DNA of 64,000 bases. It comes from Branchiostoma floridae. Taxonomy: Eukaryota > Chordata > Leptocardii > Amphioxiformes > Branchiostomatidae. The position numbers and the translations under genes are program-made. The stretch spans positions 1,920,829-1,984,828 of the forward strand of contig NC_049997.1 in assembly GCF_000003815.2 (NCBI RefSeq), written 5' to 3'. The notes below the pieces were generated by a model. The model ran no database searches. It had not been told where the DNA came from and saw only the letters and a list, made by a program, of their open reading frames with translations. Positions 10,058 through 20,936 of this stretch are shown piece after piece. Each line of letters begins with the position of its first letter. Within the stretch, counting starts at the first letter, position 1.

Positions 10058-11103
10058 CTGTGAGCAGCACCAGCCTCACTTCCAGCTTTGGCACATGTCA
10101 GAATGAGGTTGTGATCAGATGGCCCCCAAGCCACACTTGCGCTTGACTTGTAGCGGTCCGGGTCAGAGACAAATATGTTGTCAATACATGATTCGGTTTT
10201 CTCTGTAATGCGGGTTGGTTCGCGTATGACAGGGACTAGCTGGTACAAACCCATCAGGAATTCCACTGAGGACATTGCTTGAGTTGAGGTAAGTAAATCG
10301 GAGTTGAAATCTCCCATGATAGCGACGTCTGCGTTTTCTTTCTCTGCCGTTTGATTGAGTTTGTGCACAAGTGATTCAGCAGAGTTTCTCCAGTCAGGTC
10401 CAGATGTCGGCGGTCGGTAGACGCAGGTCAGCAGAGTCTTTCTCGCCTTCTCCGGTTTAATCTCGACACAGCAAACTTCAAGGTCTTCCTGCTCGAGCTC
10501 ACAACGTCGCTGAGACGCAATCGTCTGCTTGACATAGACGCCTACGCCCCCACCTTGCCTGTCTCTGTCCGTCCTGTACAAGGTGTAGCCATTGATATCC
10601 ACAGAAGAGTCAGGGATGCTATCTGATAAACGGGTTTCATTGAGTCCTAATACATGTATACGAGTGTTTCTAAGAAGTAACTGCTGGATTTCATCCAGGT
10701 GTCGTGGGAGGGAGATCACGTTGTAGAAAGCATACACTATGCCCTTCCTCCAGACAGGTAATCCCCCGGTGCCAGGTCCCGGGTTAGGCGAAACATCACC
10801 AGCCAGTAGTAACGTTGCACAAACAAGTAAGTTCAACGTCCGTTCGGTCCTTTCCGTACATGTAGTTGATCGACCAATGAGTCTTACTCCAGACAGTCCA
10901 GGATTGATTTTTACGGAATAAGCATTTTGTGTAATCCAAGTTCCACTTTGTAAGTGAACATTACTAGTAGCCTTTTCCCACATAGGGACTAGGGCTGGCC
11001 GTGGTAACACCGCCAACAACAGTACACTCATAAACAGTGCCCTGGGGATGCTGAACATGACTATCAACCTGGCAGTACTACAGAGTCCTTGAGTAAAAAG
11101 CAT
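10003..11103 (-). pseudogene. LINE AP-like endonuclease with an N-terminal 2A-like motif
   Basis: The 366-codon frame starts with about 100 residues containing hydrophobic stretches (near residues 20-40 and again before the 2A-like site), then L-L-L-A-G-D-V-S-P-N-P-G-P at 10774-10800 and on. The endonuclease follows, with A-F-Y-N-V, L-N-E-T-R-L, G-G-V-G-V-Y-V, Y-R-P-P, G-D-F-N-S-D and W-G-P-S-D-H-N, so the catalytic Glu, Asp, Asn and Ser-Asp-His are all present. The frame leaves the RT frame near 10030, where a 1-nt indel must lie; the last dozen codons down to the stop at 10003 are probably out of frame. CR1-clade LINEs of sea urchin and amphioxus are known to carry 2A-like sequences at this place. 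Confidence 0.88.
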
Positions 11104-11946
11104 GATCTAGTCAGTGCTACTCACGATAGTACAGGAAACAATAACAAATACACGGGAGTTCAACGCGTATTGCACAATTTTTTTCTACAGCTACTGCAGG
11201 CGGTGCTAATTCAATTAACGGTACAGCTTGGCGTTCGGCAAGGTTCTTTGACTAATTTGCATACCACTTTACGAACAACAAATTTTACAGCTAATTTTAG
11301 TTATAAACGGTCAACGTACCGACTAGTAAAAACATTCCACTTTCATGAACAACTGGCTAGCATAAATACCCAATACAGAAGTTATCTACCAGTAATGACT
11401 AAATAATACAAGCTGAAACGGCACGGCACAACACTGTCCCCCTCCCCAAACGGATGCTAGCGGAGATGAAGCAGGCCACGGATACATAAATTCTGGAAGC
11501 ATGCTAAAACTAAGAGCAATGAGCAAACCTCCGGAGACCAAGCTTCTACCTCAGCAGGCCGAGGGTGCAGACCTATTGCACTGAGCCTTTCAAAGCTTTG
11601 CTAATGTTGCAATGGTTGGACCAAGATGGACGCCCGAACAAAATTTGATATGTGAGCCAAGATTTATAGCAAGAATGATAATCAATAATAAGAAATCAAC
11701 AATACATACAATCAGGAAGTATAGAAGACTTCTATGCAAAAAGAATAAAAGGATGTCAAGCCAAAACCTGATTTTGGTAGGGTTGAATTTGGAGGCTCAG
11801 CAGAGATATCAAGAGGCAGCCATCTTGGACCGTACCACATAGCCTAGGATCTCCCACGTACGATCTCCGTGCGTGTGCGATTGCCACTTTACCTTATGAA
11901 AATCGTACTTACACGTGCTACGTACGCACGGTTACTCACTTATTGC
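11104..11946. other. Sequence between LINE start and the TTAA elements
   Basis: Bases 11104-11410 may be the 5' UTR of the LINE on the - strand. The rest shows no gene. Bases 11850-11945 are rich in CGTACG-type motifs, and comparable sequence resumes after the TTAA cluster at 17228-17475, so an older repeat may have been split by the insertion of the TTAA elements. Confidence 0.4.
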
Positions 11947-13694
11947 TTAAGGTGGGGTCACACCTGCGTATATTTTCAAGTGCACATGATTTCCGCATGA
12001 AATTCTGTCAATACGCAGTCGTACGCCCAATATTTGGAATTTTTTTAGAATAAATTGAATTGTAGCGTATCCATTCCGTCTGAGACGCGTATGAAGTGCG
12101 CAACACAATTTTCCTTACTGCGAATAGCTGCACTTGAGTGACGTATATTGAGCGTATTCCGGACGCACAAAACGTCTGCCGTCTGTATGACTGACGCACC
12201 TGGTGCTAATTGCATTCCGAGCCCATTTCAGATGTGTCAGAGGAACAGTTTAATCTTTGTTTGCGAGCAATGTCAATTGAATATTTTGTGTCAGAGGAAC
12301 AATTTGTACTACGTGTACTTTTGTTTATAAGCAGTGCAAGTAAAACATTGATGAGCAAACAGTGAAGAGGTTTTTCATGTACTTGCGACCAGTGAAGCAG
12401 TGACACTGCACTTTTACGGCAATATGGGCCATCATTTACATTAAAGTTGTATGCACTGTCAAGACTGAGTTTGTTTTCACTTTTTACTTAATGATTCCCT
12501 ATATCATCTTGGTAAGTAAATCAAATACCCAAACGTAATGCTTTGCGTGTAAAATTTCAATTACTATAAAAAGTAACATACACATACACACCACAAAATC
12601 TATTCAAGATATTTATCAAACACGTTAAATAAACAATTATGGAACGTTACGCCCTCTTTCAAAGTTGTAATTTGTCTTTACTTTGCACAATTACATCATG
12701 TGGTTCAACACAAAAAAGTAGTATTATCAGCAAATAAAGTCAAAATATCTCTTACACAAAATGGCACTTGTCAAACAGACTAGATCATCCCATCCTGCCA
12801 TGGAACAGAGCCTGCTTCAGAGTTGACCCAGTGCTTGAGCAGGTTCTCTTGCATCTTCCCTTCCCTGGAGGCTCTGTTGGGACCAGTCACATTGATGGTG
12901 CCCTGCAAGTTGTGACCATCTCTCCATGTCCCCGGTACAAAGTCATGTTGCACATCCTCTACCTGGTCCAGCCCTTCATCCTACAGTCTGTATGCCGTCG
13001 GGTCTGCATTTCGGAGCTCCACCATCAATTTATGATAAATCCCAAACTCTTCTCCCTATCCATGGTTTCTTTCTCTCTCTCTCTTTGACGAAGGAGACGG
13101 AGTTGTAGATTCATGATGTCATGCTGGGGTTGGATGACAGCAATCATGAGGTGTCGTCGGTTCTGGCCTGGATCTGCCATCTTGAGGAGATCTGTTCTGT
13201 CTGGACTCAGATGTACCTTCGTATGTATACCAAACCTGGAGTGTGCGTCGATCACGCTGTCTGTACGCGTAGTATGCCCAACCCGATCGCAGAACGAACG
13301 GCATTAACTCGTGACCTATGTGGGCATTCGTTATACGTTCGTTCATGGTGCGTTGCGTCTGCGCTGTAAGTACGCTATGTAATCGCAATTTCGCGATATC
13401 CGCGTATTGCTGAGTATAAATCGCAAAGATATAGTGTCTTCATAACGCGACCGACGTGGGACAGCTGTATTGCGTATTCATAACGGTTTGGACACCAAAC
13501 TGCGTACGAACAATAGTTTTGTCGAAAACTTTCAGGTGTACTGGGCGTATATTTTTGTATGGCTGCGCACTTGAACTTTCACAAAACGATTTGAATGCCT
13601 GTGAAGTGCGTATTTTGCGTACGGCCGCGTATGGAAAAATTAGCCAAAATGTCAATACGTAACTTATGCGGCTTGCCGTGTGAACCTACCTTAA
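11947..13694. mobile_element. TTAA-flanked inverted-repeat element, copy 1
   Basis: The element starts TTAAGGTGGGGTCACACCTG and ends with the inverted form GTGTGAACCTACCTTAA. The interior is AT-rich with CGTA-rich arms at both ends and encodes no transposase. Flanking TTAA is the target type of piggyBac-like elements, but the ends alone do not prove the superfamily. Copies 2 and 3 follow directly, sharing single TTAA junctions. Confidence 0.75.
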
Positions 13695-14684
13695 AGGTGG
13701 GGTCACACCTGCGTATGTTTTCAAGCGCGCATGATTTCCGCATGAAATTTTGTCAATACGCGGCCGAACGCCCAACATTTGGAATTTTTTTTGGAATAAA
13801 TTGAATTGTACGTCGAGCCCATCTGGCGTTTGAATTACGACTTCAGCGTTTTCATTTCGCATGAGTTGCGTATGATTGCATCTGAAATGCGCAACAGAAT
13901 TTTCCGTACTGCGAATAGCTGTGTATGAGGTACGTATGTTGGGCGTGTTCCGGACGCACACAACGTCTGCCGACCGCATGCCTGACGCACCTGGTGCTAA
14001 CTGCATTCCAAACGCATTTCAGGTGTGTCAGAGGAACAGTTTCTGTTACATATACTTTTGTTTGCGAGCATTGCTAATAGAGTATTTTTGTTAGAGGAAC
14101 CCTTTGTACTACGTATGCTTTTGTTTACAGGCAGTGCAAGTAGAACATTGACAAGTAAACAGTGAAGAGGTTTTTTTTATTCATTTGCGAAGCAGTGAAG
14201 CAGTGACACTGTGCTTTTACAGTAATGTGGGCCATCGTTTACCTTAAGAAGTTATGTGCACTGTTAAGAGTGTGTTTGTTTTCACTTTGTCCTTAATGAT
14301 TTCCCCTATCATCTTAGTATTTCAACTACTATAAAAATCACACCCATACACACCACAAAACTTTATCAAACACGTAAATTAAACAATTATGAAACCTTAC
14401 GCCCTCTTTCAAAGTTGTAATATGGCTCTATATTGCACCTTTATATCATGTGGTTCTACACACAAAAAAGTGCCATTATCAGCAAATTAAGTCAAATATC
14501 TGTTACACAAAATGGCACGTGTGTCACACAAATTGACCCAGTGCTTGAGCAGGTTCCTCTATATCTTCCCGTCCCTGGAGGCTCTGTTGGGACCAGTGTC
14601 CTGCATTCATGGTGTCCTGCAAGTTGTGACCATCTCTCCATGCCCCCGGTACAAATTCGTCAGTCCTGGCCTGGATCTGACATC

Positions 14685-15148
14685 ATAAACCGGAAGATTC
14701 CAAAAAATCCCTATCGACCAGAGGGTTTGTCCATTCTGTTCAGAGCTAATGGAAGACGAATATCACTTTATGGTTGTATGTCCCAAATATTCCGATATAC
14801 GCAATTCTTTATACAGAAGGCTGTCATTTTGTACACAAGGATTTATCCAAATGGACCTGAAGTGCAAATTCAAATACATAATGACATGTGACAATCCCTG
14901 CATGGCAGATATAGGAAAATATATCAAAGAAGGTTTAGACATTAGAAATTCCCCAAATGATTGTAAAAGCCTCCAATGATTGTAAGAAACTTATCCCATA
15001 ATACAACTCCTGTATTAGTTAGATAAGCCTTAACTAAAGTTAAGAGGTACAAAGTATGGCATCTACATAACTACAGTGCTATAAGCACTGTAGTTATGTA
15101 GATGCCATACTTTGTACCTCGTACAATTGTTGTGCAATAAAGTCATAT
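14685..15148 (+). pseudogene. 5'-truncated LINE 3' end inserted in TTAA copy 2
   Basis: Copy 3 provides the empty site (GATCTGCCATCTTGAGATG at about 16670-16690). Here the same sequence is split and the 5-mer ACATC occurs on both sides (14680-14684 and 15149-15153). The insert begins inside an ORF: ...I-P-I-D-Q-R-V-C-P-F-C, E-D-E-Y-H-F-M-V-V-C-P-K-Y, the zinc-knuckle tail of a LINE ORF2. The frame then stays open to the stop at 14977-14979. The rest is 3' UTR with a perfect hairpin (15044-15120) and GCAATAAAGTCATATA at the end. Confidence 0.8.
15044..15120. repeat. Perfect 37-bp inverted repeat with 3-nt loop
   Basis: Bases 15044-15080 are perfectly complementary to 15084-15120, with loop ATA. 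The hairpin lies in the 3' UTR of the inserted LINE tail. Complete pairing suggests a recent snap-back (template-switch) duplication or selection on the structure. Confidence 0.95.
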
Positions 15149-15692
15149 ACATCTTGAGATGATTTTTTTTGTCTGGAGTTAGATGCACCTTCGTATTTAT
15201 TCCAAATCTGGAGTGTGCGTCGATCACGCTATCAGTACGCGTAGTATGCGCAAAGCGATCGCAGAACGCACGGTACTAAATCGTGATCTATGTGTGCATT
15301 CGTTATACGGTCGCTCATGGTGCGTTGTGTCTGCGCTGTAAGAACGCTATGTACTCGCATTACCGCGATTTCCGCGTATTACTGCGTGTAAAGCGCAAAC
15401 ATGTAGCGTCTTCATAGCGCAATCGACCGACGTGGGACCACTGCATTGCGCATCCATAACGTTTTGGGCACCAAACTGCGTACGAATGATAGTTTTGTGC
15501 ATGTCCAAAACTATCAGACGAACTGGGCGTATATTTTCGTTTGCCTGCGTACGTGAAACTTTCTAAAGACGATTCAGATGCGATAGAGGTGCGATTTGTG
15601 CGTGCGACCGCGTATTTTGCGTACGGCCGCGTATGGAAAAATTAGCCAAAATGTCAATACGTAACTTATGCGGCTTGCCGTGTGAACCTACC

Positions 15693-17227
15693 TTAAAGGT
15701 GGGGTCACACCTGCGTATGTTTTCAAGCGCGCATGATTTCCGCATGAAATTTTGTCAATACGCGGCCGAACGCCCAACATTTGGAATTTTTTTTGGAATA
15801 AATTGAATTGTACGTCGAGCCCATCTGGCGTTTGAATTACGACTTCAGCGTTTTCATTTCGCATGAGTTGCGTATGATTGCATCTGAAATGCGCAACAGA
15901 ATTTTCCGTACTGCGAATAGCTGTGTATGAGGTACGTATGTTGGGCGTGTTCCGGACGCACACAACGTCTGCCGACCGCATGCCTGACGCACCTGGTGCT
16001 AACTGCATTCCAAACGCATTTCAGGTGTGTCAGAGGAACAGTTTCTGTTACATATACTTTTGTTTGCGAGCATTGCCAAGAGTATTTTTGTTAGAGGAAT
16101 ACTTTGTACTACGTGTACTTTTGTTTACAGGCAGTGCAAGTAGAACATTGACAAGTAAACAGTGAAGAGGTTCTTTTTATTTATTTGCGAAGCAGTGAAG
16201 CAGTGACACTGTACTTTTACGGTTATGTGGGCCATCATTTACCTTAAAATATTTAAGATGGTGTTTGTTTTCACTTTGTCCTTAATGATTTCCCCTATAA
16301 TCTTAGTATTTCAACTACTATGAAAATCACACTCATACACGCCACAAAACGTATGCAAGATCTTTATCAAACACGTAAATTAAACAATCATGAAACCTTA
16401 CGCCCTCTTTCAAAGTTGTAATATGGCTCTATATTGCACCTATGTATCATGTGGTTCTACACACAAAAAAGTACTTTTATCAGCAAATAAAGTCAAATAT
16501 CTGTTACACAAAATGGCACGTGTGTCATATAAATTGACCCAGTGCTTCAGCAGGTTCCTCTACATCTTCCCTTCCCTAGAGGCTCTGTAGGGACCAGCTA
16601 CATTCATGGTGTCCTGCAAGTTGTGACCATCTCTGCATGCCCCCTGTACAAATTCGTCGGTCCTGGCCTGGATCTGCCATCTTGAGATGATTTTTTTTGT
16701 CTGGACTCAGATGCACCTTCGTATTTATTCCAAATCTGGAGTGTGCGTCGATCACGATATCAGTACGCGTAGTATGCGCAACCCGATCGCAGAACGCACG
16801 GTACTATATCGTGATCTATGTGTGCATTCGTTATACGGTCGCTCATGGTGCGTTGTGTCTGCGCTGTAAGTACGCTATGTGCTCGCAATGCCGCGATATC
16901 CGCGTATTACTGCGTATAAAGCGCAAACATATAGCGTCTTCACAGCGCAATCGACCGACGTGGGACCACTATATTGCGCATCCATAACGTTTTAGCCACC
17001 AAACTGCGTACGAATGATAGTTTTGTGCATGTCCAAAACTACCAGGCGAACTGGGCGTATATTTTCGTTTGCCTGCGTTCGTGAAACTTTCTAAAAACGA
17101 TTTAGATGCGTTTGAGGTGCGACTTGTGCGTGCGGCCGCGTATTGAAGAAATCAGTCAAAATGTCGATAAATGTCAAAACGGAACTCACGCGGCATGAAA
17201 ATATACGCAGGTGTGAACCCACCTTAA
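15693..17227. mobile_element. TTAA-flanked inverted-repeat element, copy 3
   Basis: The start is identical to copy 2. The right end, GCATGAAAATATACGCAGGTG followed by TGAACCCACCTTAA, is a better match to the left terminus (about 30 inverted bases) than the right ends of copies 1 and 2. Length is about 1.53 kb. It retains the uninterrupted site that shows where the LINE entered copy 2. Confidence 0.8.
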
Positions 17228-17945
17228 CTCCCTCTAGTCGCCGTACGAAGCACGCGCGTCGCCCGGACTGGCTCGTACGGGTGTAAATCCGCAGCACGAA
17301 CGCAGAGAAAGTTCTGAATGCACGTATCTACGTGCTCCGAAATCCGCTAGGTTCCGTAGGATTGCGCACGGATGCGATACTTATCACTTACCAACCTCCT
17401 TGCACTTACGAATCGCAAACTATTGCCCGTGTTTATGCACGTAGTAGATAGATTGCACGTACTGTGATTTGTGCCCATAGCTTTAAATGTATTGATCAAC
17501 GGACCTGTTCATGTCTCTACCCTAGGAGGTTAACCTCCTTGCTCTACCACATAGTGTTTGTGGCATTGGGATCAAGAAGTGCTAAATGTTTCTTTCGGGA
17601 GACCTGGCGCATCCCCGTCTTGTATTCAGCTATTCGAAAGGGTATACCACCCCACAATGGGGCGGTATAACCCCGTGCACACACCGGGAGGAAAGTCTCT
17701 TACTGGCGTGCTAGGGAGGGATTGTGCTTTGCAGTCAATATTGAACTGGGATTTTTGATCGCGATCTGTGAGTTTCTCTGTTTATTAGTATGTTTTGTTT
17801 TGTTACTCTGTGAATTCATATACACTTGTGTCAAGAAGAGGAAAGAGAAGAGACATGTAAACTGCATAATGTCATAGCATTACATATTTGACTATTTTGT
17901 AAACGAGAAATGTATTTATAGTGTAGTTGTTCTGTCTCTCCCACT
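17228..17945. other. Intron sequence with short palindromes
   Basis: Bases 17228-17475 are rich in CGTA motifs like 11850-11945. GGAGGTTAACCTCC (17525-17538) is a perfect palindrome of the CAAGGAGG family. Bases 17640-17672 hold an imperfect hairpin built on GTATACCACCCC and its complement. No gene was recognised. Confidence 0.5.
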
Positions 17946-18045
17946 GACACTGTAAAGATTCTTTACAGAAATGTTTTATGTAACTACTGCATTTAGCCCA
18001 TATGGGCAAGGACATGCAAATAAAGATCATTGTCATTGTTATTTT
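17946..18045 (+). repeat. LINE 3' terminus (GGGCAAG-ACATGCAAATAAAG type)
   Basis: The string GCATTTAGCCCATATGGGCA then AGGACATGCAAATAAAG, with a polyadenylation-like AATAAA, is nearly repeated at 34195-34245. Two independent copies with the same end point to a LINE or SINE 3' terminus. The upstream coding part is not recognisable. Confidence 0.55.
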
Positions 18046-18228
18046 CGGAAGAGATAATGTTGGTTTCCAGTAGAGAGAATCAAACTGTTTTGCTTACTTT
18101 AATTGCACTGCTAACTAACTATTTTCTGTTATCTGCTTGCTTACTTATATCGTACTGCATTTGTCAGTTTCTAAAAAGATCTGAATCTGTTTTCCAGTTA
18201 TACCAAGCATTAAACTGTTTGTTTACTT

Positions 18229-19345
18229 TTATTCCCTTCGTGAAACGTCAGTGCTGTTTTGATGTCAGGGGGTCGTTTGTCAGCCTGATAACTAGGGAAC
18301 GCGTGGATGGATGGTTTTGATATTTGGTATGTGGGTAGCATTAGACATGACGAAGAAATGGCAGGAATTGCGTTACGGCAGGGCGCTCTAGCGGCGTGTT
18401 ATGGTACTGCAGCGGAACTTCCGGTTTTGCTATTTTTTGTTTGGGACTTGTTTGGGTGATGATTTGTAAGTGGTAGGTAGCTGTGTAAAAGCATAGTAAG
18501 GTGTGTAAGTTTTGGCCACCTAGCGGTTTCGCAGGGGCGTTGAAAGTAATTCTTGTTTTAGGTTTTGAGAAGGAATAATGCAAGAAGGGGTTGATGGATG
18601 TTACTGACTGTAGGTATGCAGACAGCTTACGTAATGATGTACATAATTGTATACTTGTTATGCAAATTAGGTTGTAATTTGCATGATACAATAGGTATGT
18701 GTAGAAACGTTATATATGGCGTGTCTGTGAACAGTTCAGCTGCGTAAGACCATGACAGATTGATCTGATTTTTGGTATGTGGGTAGTTCTTGAAAAGGAG
18801 ATGAAACGTATACGAGGTGTTTTTTCGTCTAGTGGCTTCTGACGGTTTTGCAGGGGATGTTTGTACGTGGAAAATGGGTTTTACGCAATCGTGGGTATTA
18901 CGCAATCGTGGGTATTACGCAATCGTGCTATATTAAGGTGATATTACGTCATGCCGATGGGCTGCAGTTGTGACTTACCCCATCCCCACAGGAAGTGATC
19001 CCAAAGGTCATAGTTGCGCAATAGAGAAAATGGTTTATAGGGACAGTACATTATACATGATGGGGTGTGCATGTTTCCCATAAGATTTGATAATCTGTAG
19101 ACTAAGGGCAATGTTGATATTGTATACAGGGGCGTATATTATACGTTTTAAAAGGGTTGCACATGTAACAGTTACTACCGGTACAATACACTGTTGAACA
19201 AAGCAGGGTTTGTTTTTCACAGTAACTTGCAGTCATTGATGAGATTGTTTATAGGGATTGTACGTTAGACATATGGGATACACAATGTAGTGGACTGCAT
19301 TGTGAAACAAAGAATGTTACGACTGTTACATCATCATTGTTGCAA
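18229..19345 (-). repeat. 1.1-kb dispersed repeat, copy 1 (inverted relative to copy 2)
   Basis: The sequence is, by eye, a close inverted copy of 47912-49022 with only scattered substitutions and short indels (9-12 nt) at both ends. It contains an octamer palindrome (TTATGCAAATTAGGTTGTAA then TTTGCAT, about 18658-18684) and the modular string TTTGGTATGTGGGTAG twice. A 116-codon frame is open in both copies but differs by only a few residues, as expected from the DNA similarity. I see no known domain, so I treat it as a non-coding repeat. Its superfamily is unknown. Confidence 0.75.
18886..18930. repeat. Short tandem repeat of GTATTACGCAATCGTG
   Basis: About 2.6 consecutive 17-bp units within the 1.1-kb repeat. 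The partner copy near 48345-48365 has only one unit, so the expansion is specific to this copy. Confidence 0.8.
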
Positions 19346-19558
19346 CCATTGATACATTTGCTTCCGGCGGTGGATTTGTTATCCTACCTGCTGAAATCGG
19401 ACAAATTTCTTGTCGGGATAAGCATTTGGTCTCTCTTCCAAGGAAGAAATTATGCATGATGTATGTTATCCCGGACAGAAAAGGTGTCGCGAGGCGTATA
19501 GTCCTATTGACTGACAAGCCCCGTGCGGGCGGATAAAGCGTTCCCGCCACGGCACGGC

Positions 19559-20015
19559 CATTTGTACTGATATGTGTTGAGAACGTTTGGGCAAGAGACA
19601 CGGGGTCATGTCAGAATTTCAATGAGTTCCAAGTCGCAAGCCCAAAATGGAAGTTATACTTTTATGTCTTATTTTCCAAGCGATGTAACGTAGAGTATAT
19701 AGGTCACAAGTGGTAATTAACATAATCACGTCATTTGTACTGATATGTCGCGAGAACGATTAGGTGAGAGACACGCACGGGGTCATGTCGAAAGTTCCAT
19801 GAGTCACAAGTCGCAAGCCCAGATGGATAGTTATACTTTGATGTCTTGATTTCTCTGCAATTTAATCTAGGGTAGGTCGCAAGTGCTAGTTAGCAGATTC
19901 ATGTCATTTGTACTGATATGTTACTAAAAAGATTGGGTAAGAGAAAAGGGGTCATCTGAAAAGTTCCATGAGTTCCAAGTCGCAAGCCCAAAATGGAAGT
20001 TATACTTTTATGTAC
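19559..20015. repeat. 173-bp tandem repeat, about 2.6 copies
   Basis: Units start with CATTTGTACTGATATG at 19559, 19732 and 19905, an exact 173-bp spacing. They contain GGGGTCATG, AAGTCGCAAGCCCA and AGTTATACTTT in the same order. The third unit is truncated at about 20015. Units are diverged by substitutions, so the array is not very recent. Confidence 0.9.
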
Positions 20016-20936
20016 CTGAGGAGGAGCATTCCGTGACAACACCAGCCATCACATTTTGGACGTGTTCGCTGGGGATGTGAAGATCATTTATGTGGATCTC
20101 ACCAATGACGGCGTTGATGTGGTCAACGTTATTGTTTTATGTGTTATTTTATTGATATTTTGATGCAACAGTCGATTTTAGCCCAGTCAATATAGGTCTT
20201 TATCTTCAAAAGACAATGAAAGGTATTTGCTTTGTCCATGGAAATGAATGGACAGGACAGTTTGTGTCATGTGCACAAACAAGAAAGGATGGATGATAGA
20301 ATACTTTAAAAATACAGCCTACTGCCTAAATCACTTTTTTTCGGCGCACCTCCCTATGTGACGGTCTCCATGCTTTCTCCCAAAAAAGCGTAAGCAGGCC
20401 TTCTTCAGCTCCCGTAAATCGTAGAGACACGGTTTCATTTTACACAATTTGTAGCAGGCCATAACGTACACATACATTCCATTCCATAGTAAAAACCACA
20501 AACCCTGTGTCTTCGCATTATATTCTACAACTTCTCAATGCATTTCACAGATAACATTGATCACCTACTGCCAAGATTCCAAGTAACTTGCCGTTTAGAT
20601 TCTTAATGACATACAAAAGTCTCCAATAATGTCGGCCTGACGTAGAATACGCTCATCCTGACATGCACCTCACAGTTTCATATTTAAAACCAACAACATC
20701 CTCTCAACACCTCGCCTTCTCACTTCCACTTACAAGCGACGCTCTGTGGACGACACATAACTAAAGCTAGCCAATGACAAGTCTACATATAAACCCTCCA
20801 CCACCGCACCATCACCCATTTCACGAAGGTTGAGTTCTGCGAACGCTTGTTTATCTATTAAGATTCCTCATACAGTAGAAGATATGGCGGAAGAGGTGAT
20901 TCTAATAATCCTGTCTAATCCCCTGGGCAATTAGCT
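20016..20936. other. Intron sequence; short unassigned coding-like stretch
   Basis: Bases 20041-20160 are open in one frame and read like protein (H-I-L-D-V-F-A-G-D-V-K-I-I-Y-V-D-L-T-N-D), but I recognise no family and see no clear splice sites. The remainder shows nothing. Confidence 0.3.

Larger units (their letters stand above)
7700..11103 (-). mobile_element. CR1/Jockey-type non-LTR retrotransposon, nearly complete
   Basis: On the - strand the element runs from an ORF2 start at 11103 through an AP-type endonuclease and reverse transcriptase to a 3' UTR ending near 7700. The 3' end carries a small hairpin (GCAGGCCGATTTCCGGCCTG) followed by a short AAATAAATAAAGTG-like tail, with no long poly(A). 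That tail type suits the CR1/L2/Jockey group better than L1. Coding damage is light: one frameshift near 10030 and one in-frame TAA at 8849-8851. The 5' limit is uncertain; no ORF1 was recognised upstream of 11103 and no target-site duplication was found. Confidence 0.85.
13691..15696. mobile_element. TTAA-flanked inverted-repeat element, copy 2
   Basis: This copy has the same ends as copy 1 and is about 2.0 kb because a 464-bp LINE fragment (14685-15148) is inserted in it. Its first 384 bases are identical by eye to the start of copy 3, and its last 87 bases are identical to the end of copy 1. The 106-codon open frame on the - strand at 13686-14006 is repeated exactly in copy 3, but it lies in the CGTA-rich arm and I do not regard it as a gene. 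Confidence 0.8.

Noticed and set aside
13686-14006. 106-codon frame repeated exactly at 15688-16008
   Set aside because: The DNA there is identical, so the protein identity adds no evidence. It lies in the arm of a TTAA element and has no domain.
15044-15120. microRNA precursor
   Set aside because: Arms are perfectly paired with a 3-nt loop and lie in a transposon tail, unlike a canonical precursor. Treated as an inverted repeat.
18341-18691. 116-codon frame also open at 48549-48899
   Set aside because: The two copies are close DNA duplicates. Changes do not favour synonymous sites as far as I can see, and no domain is recognised.
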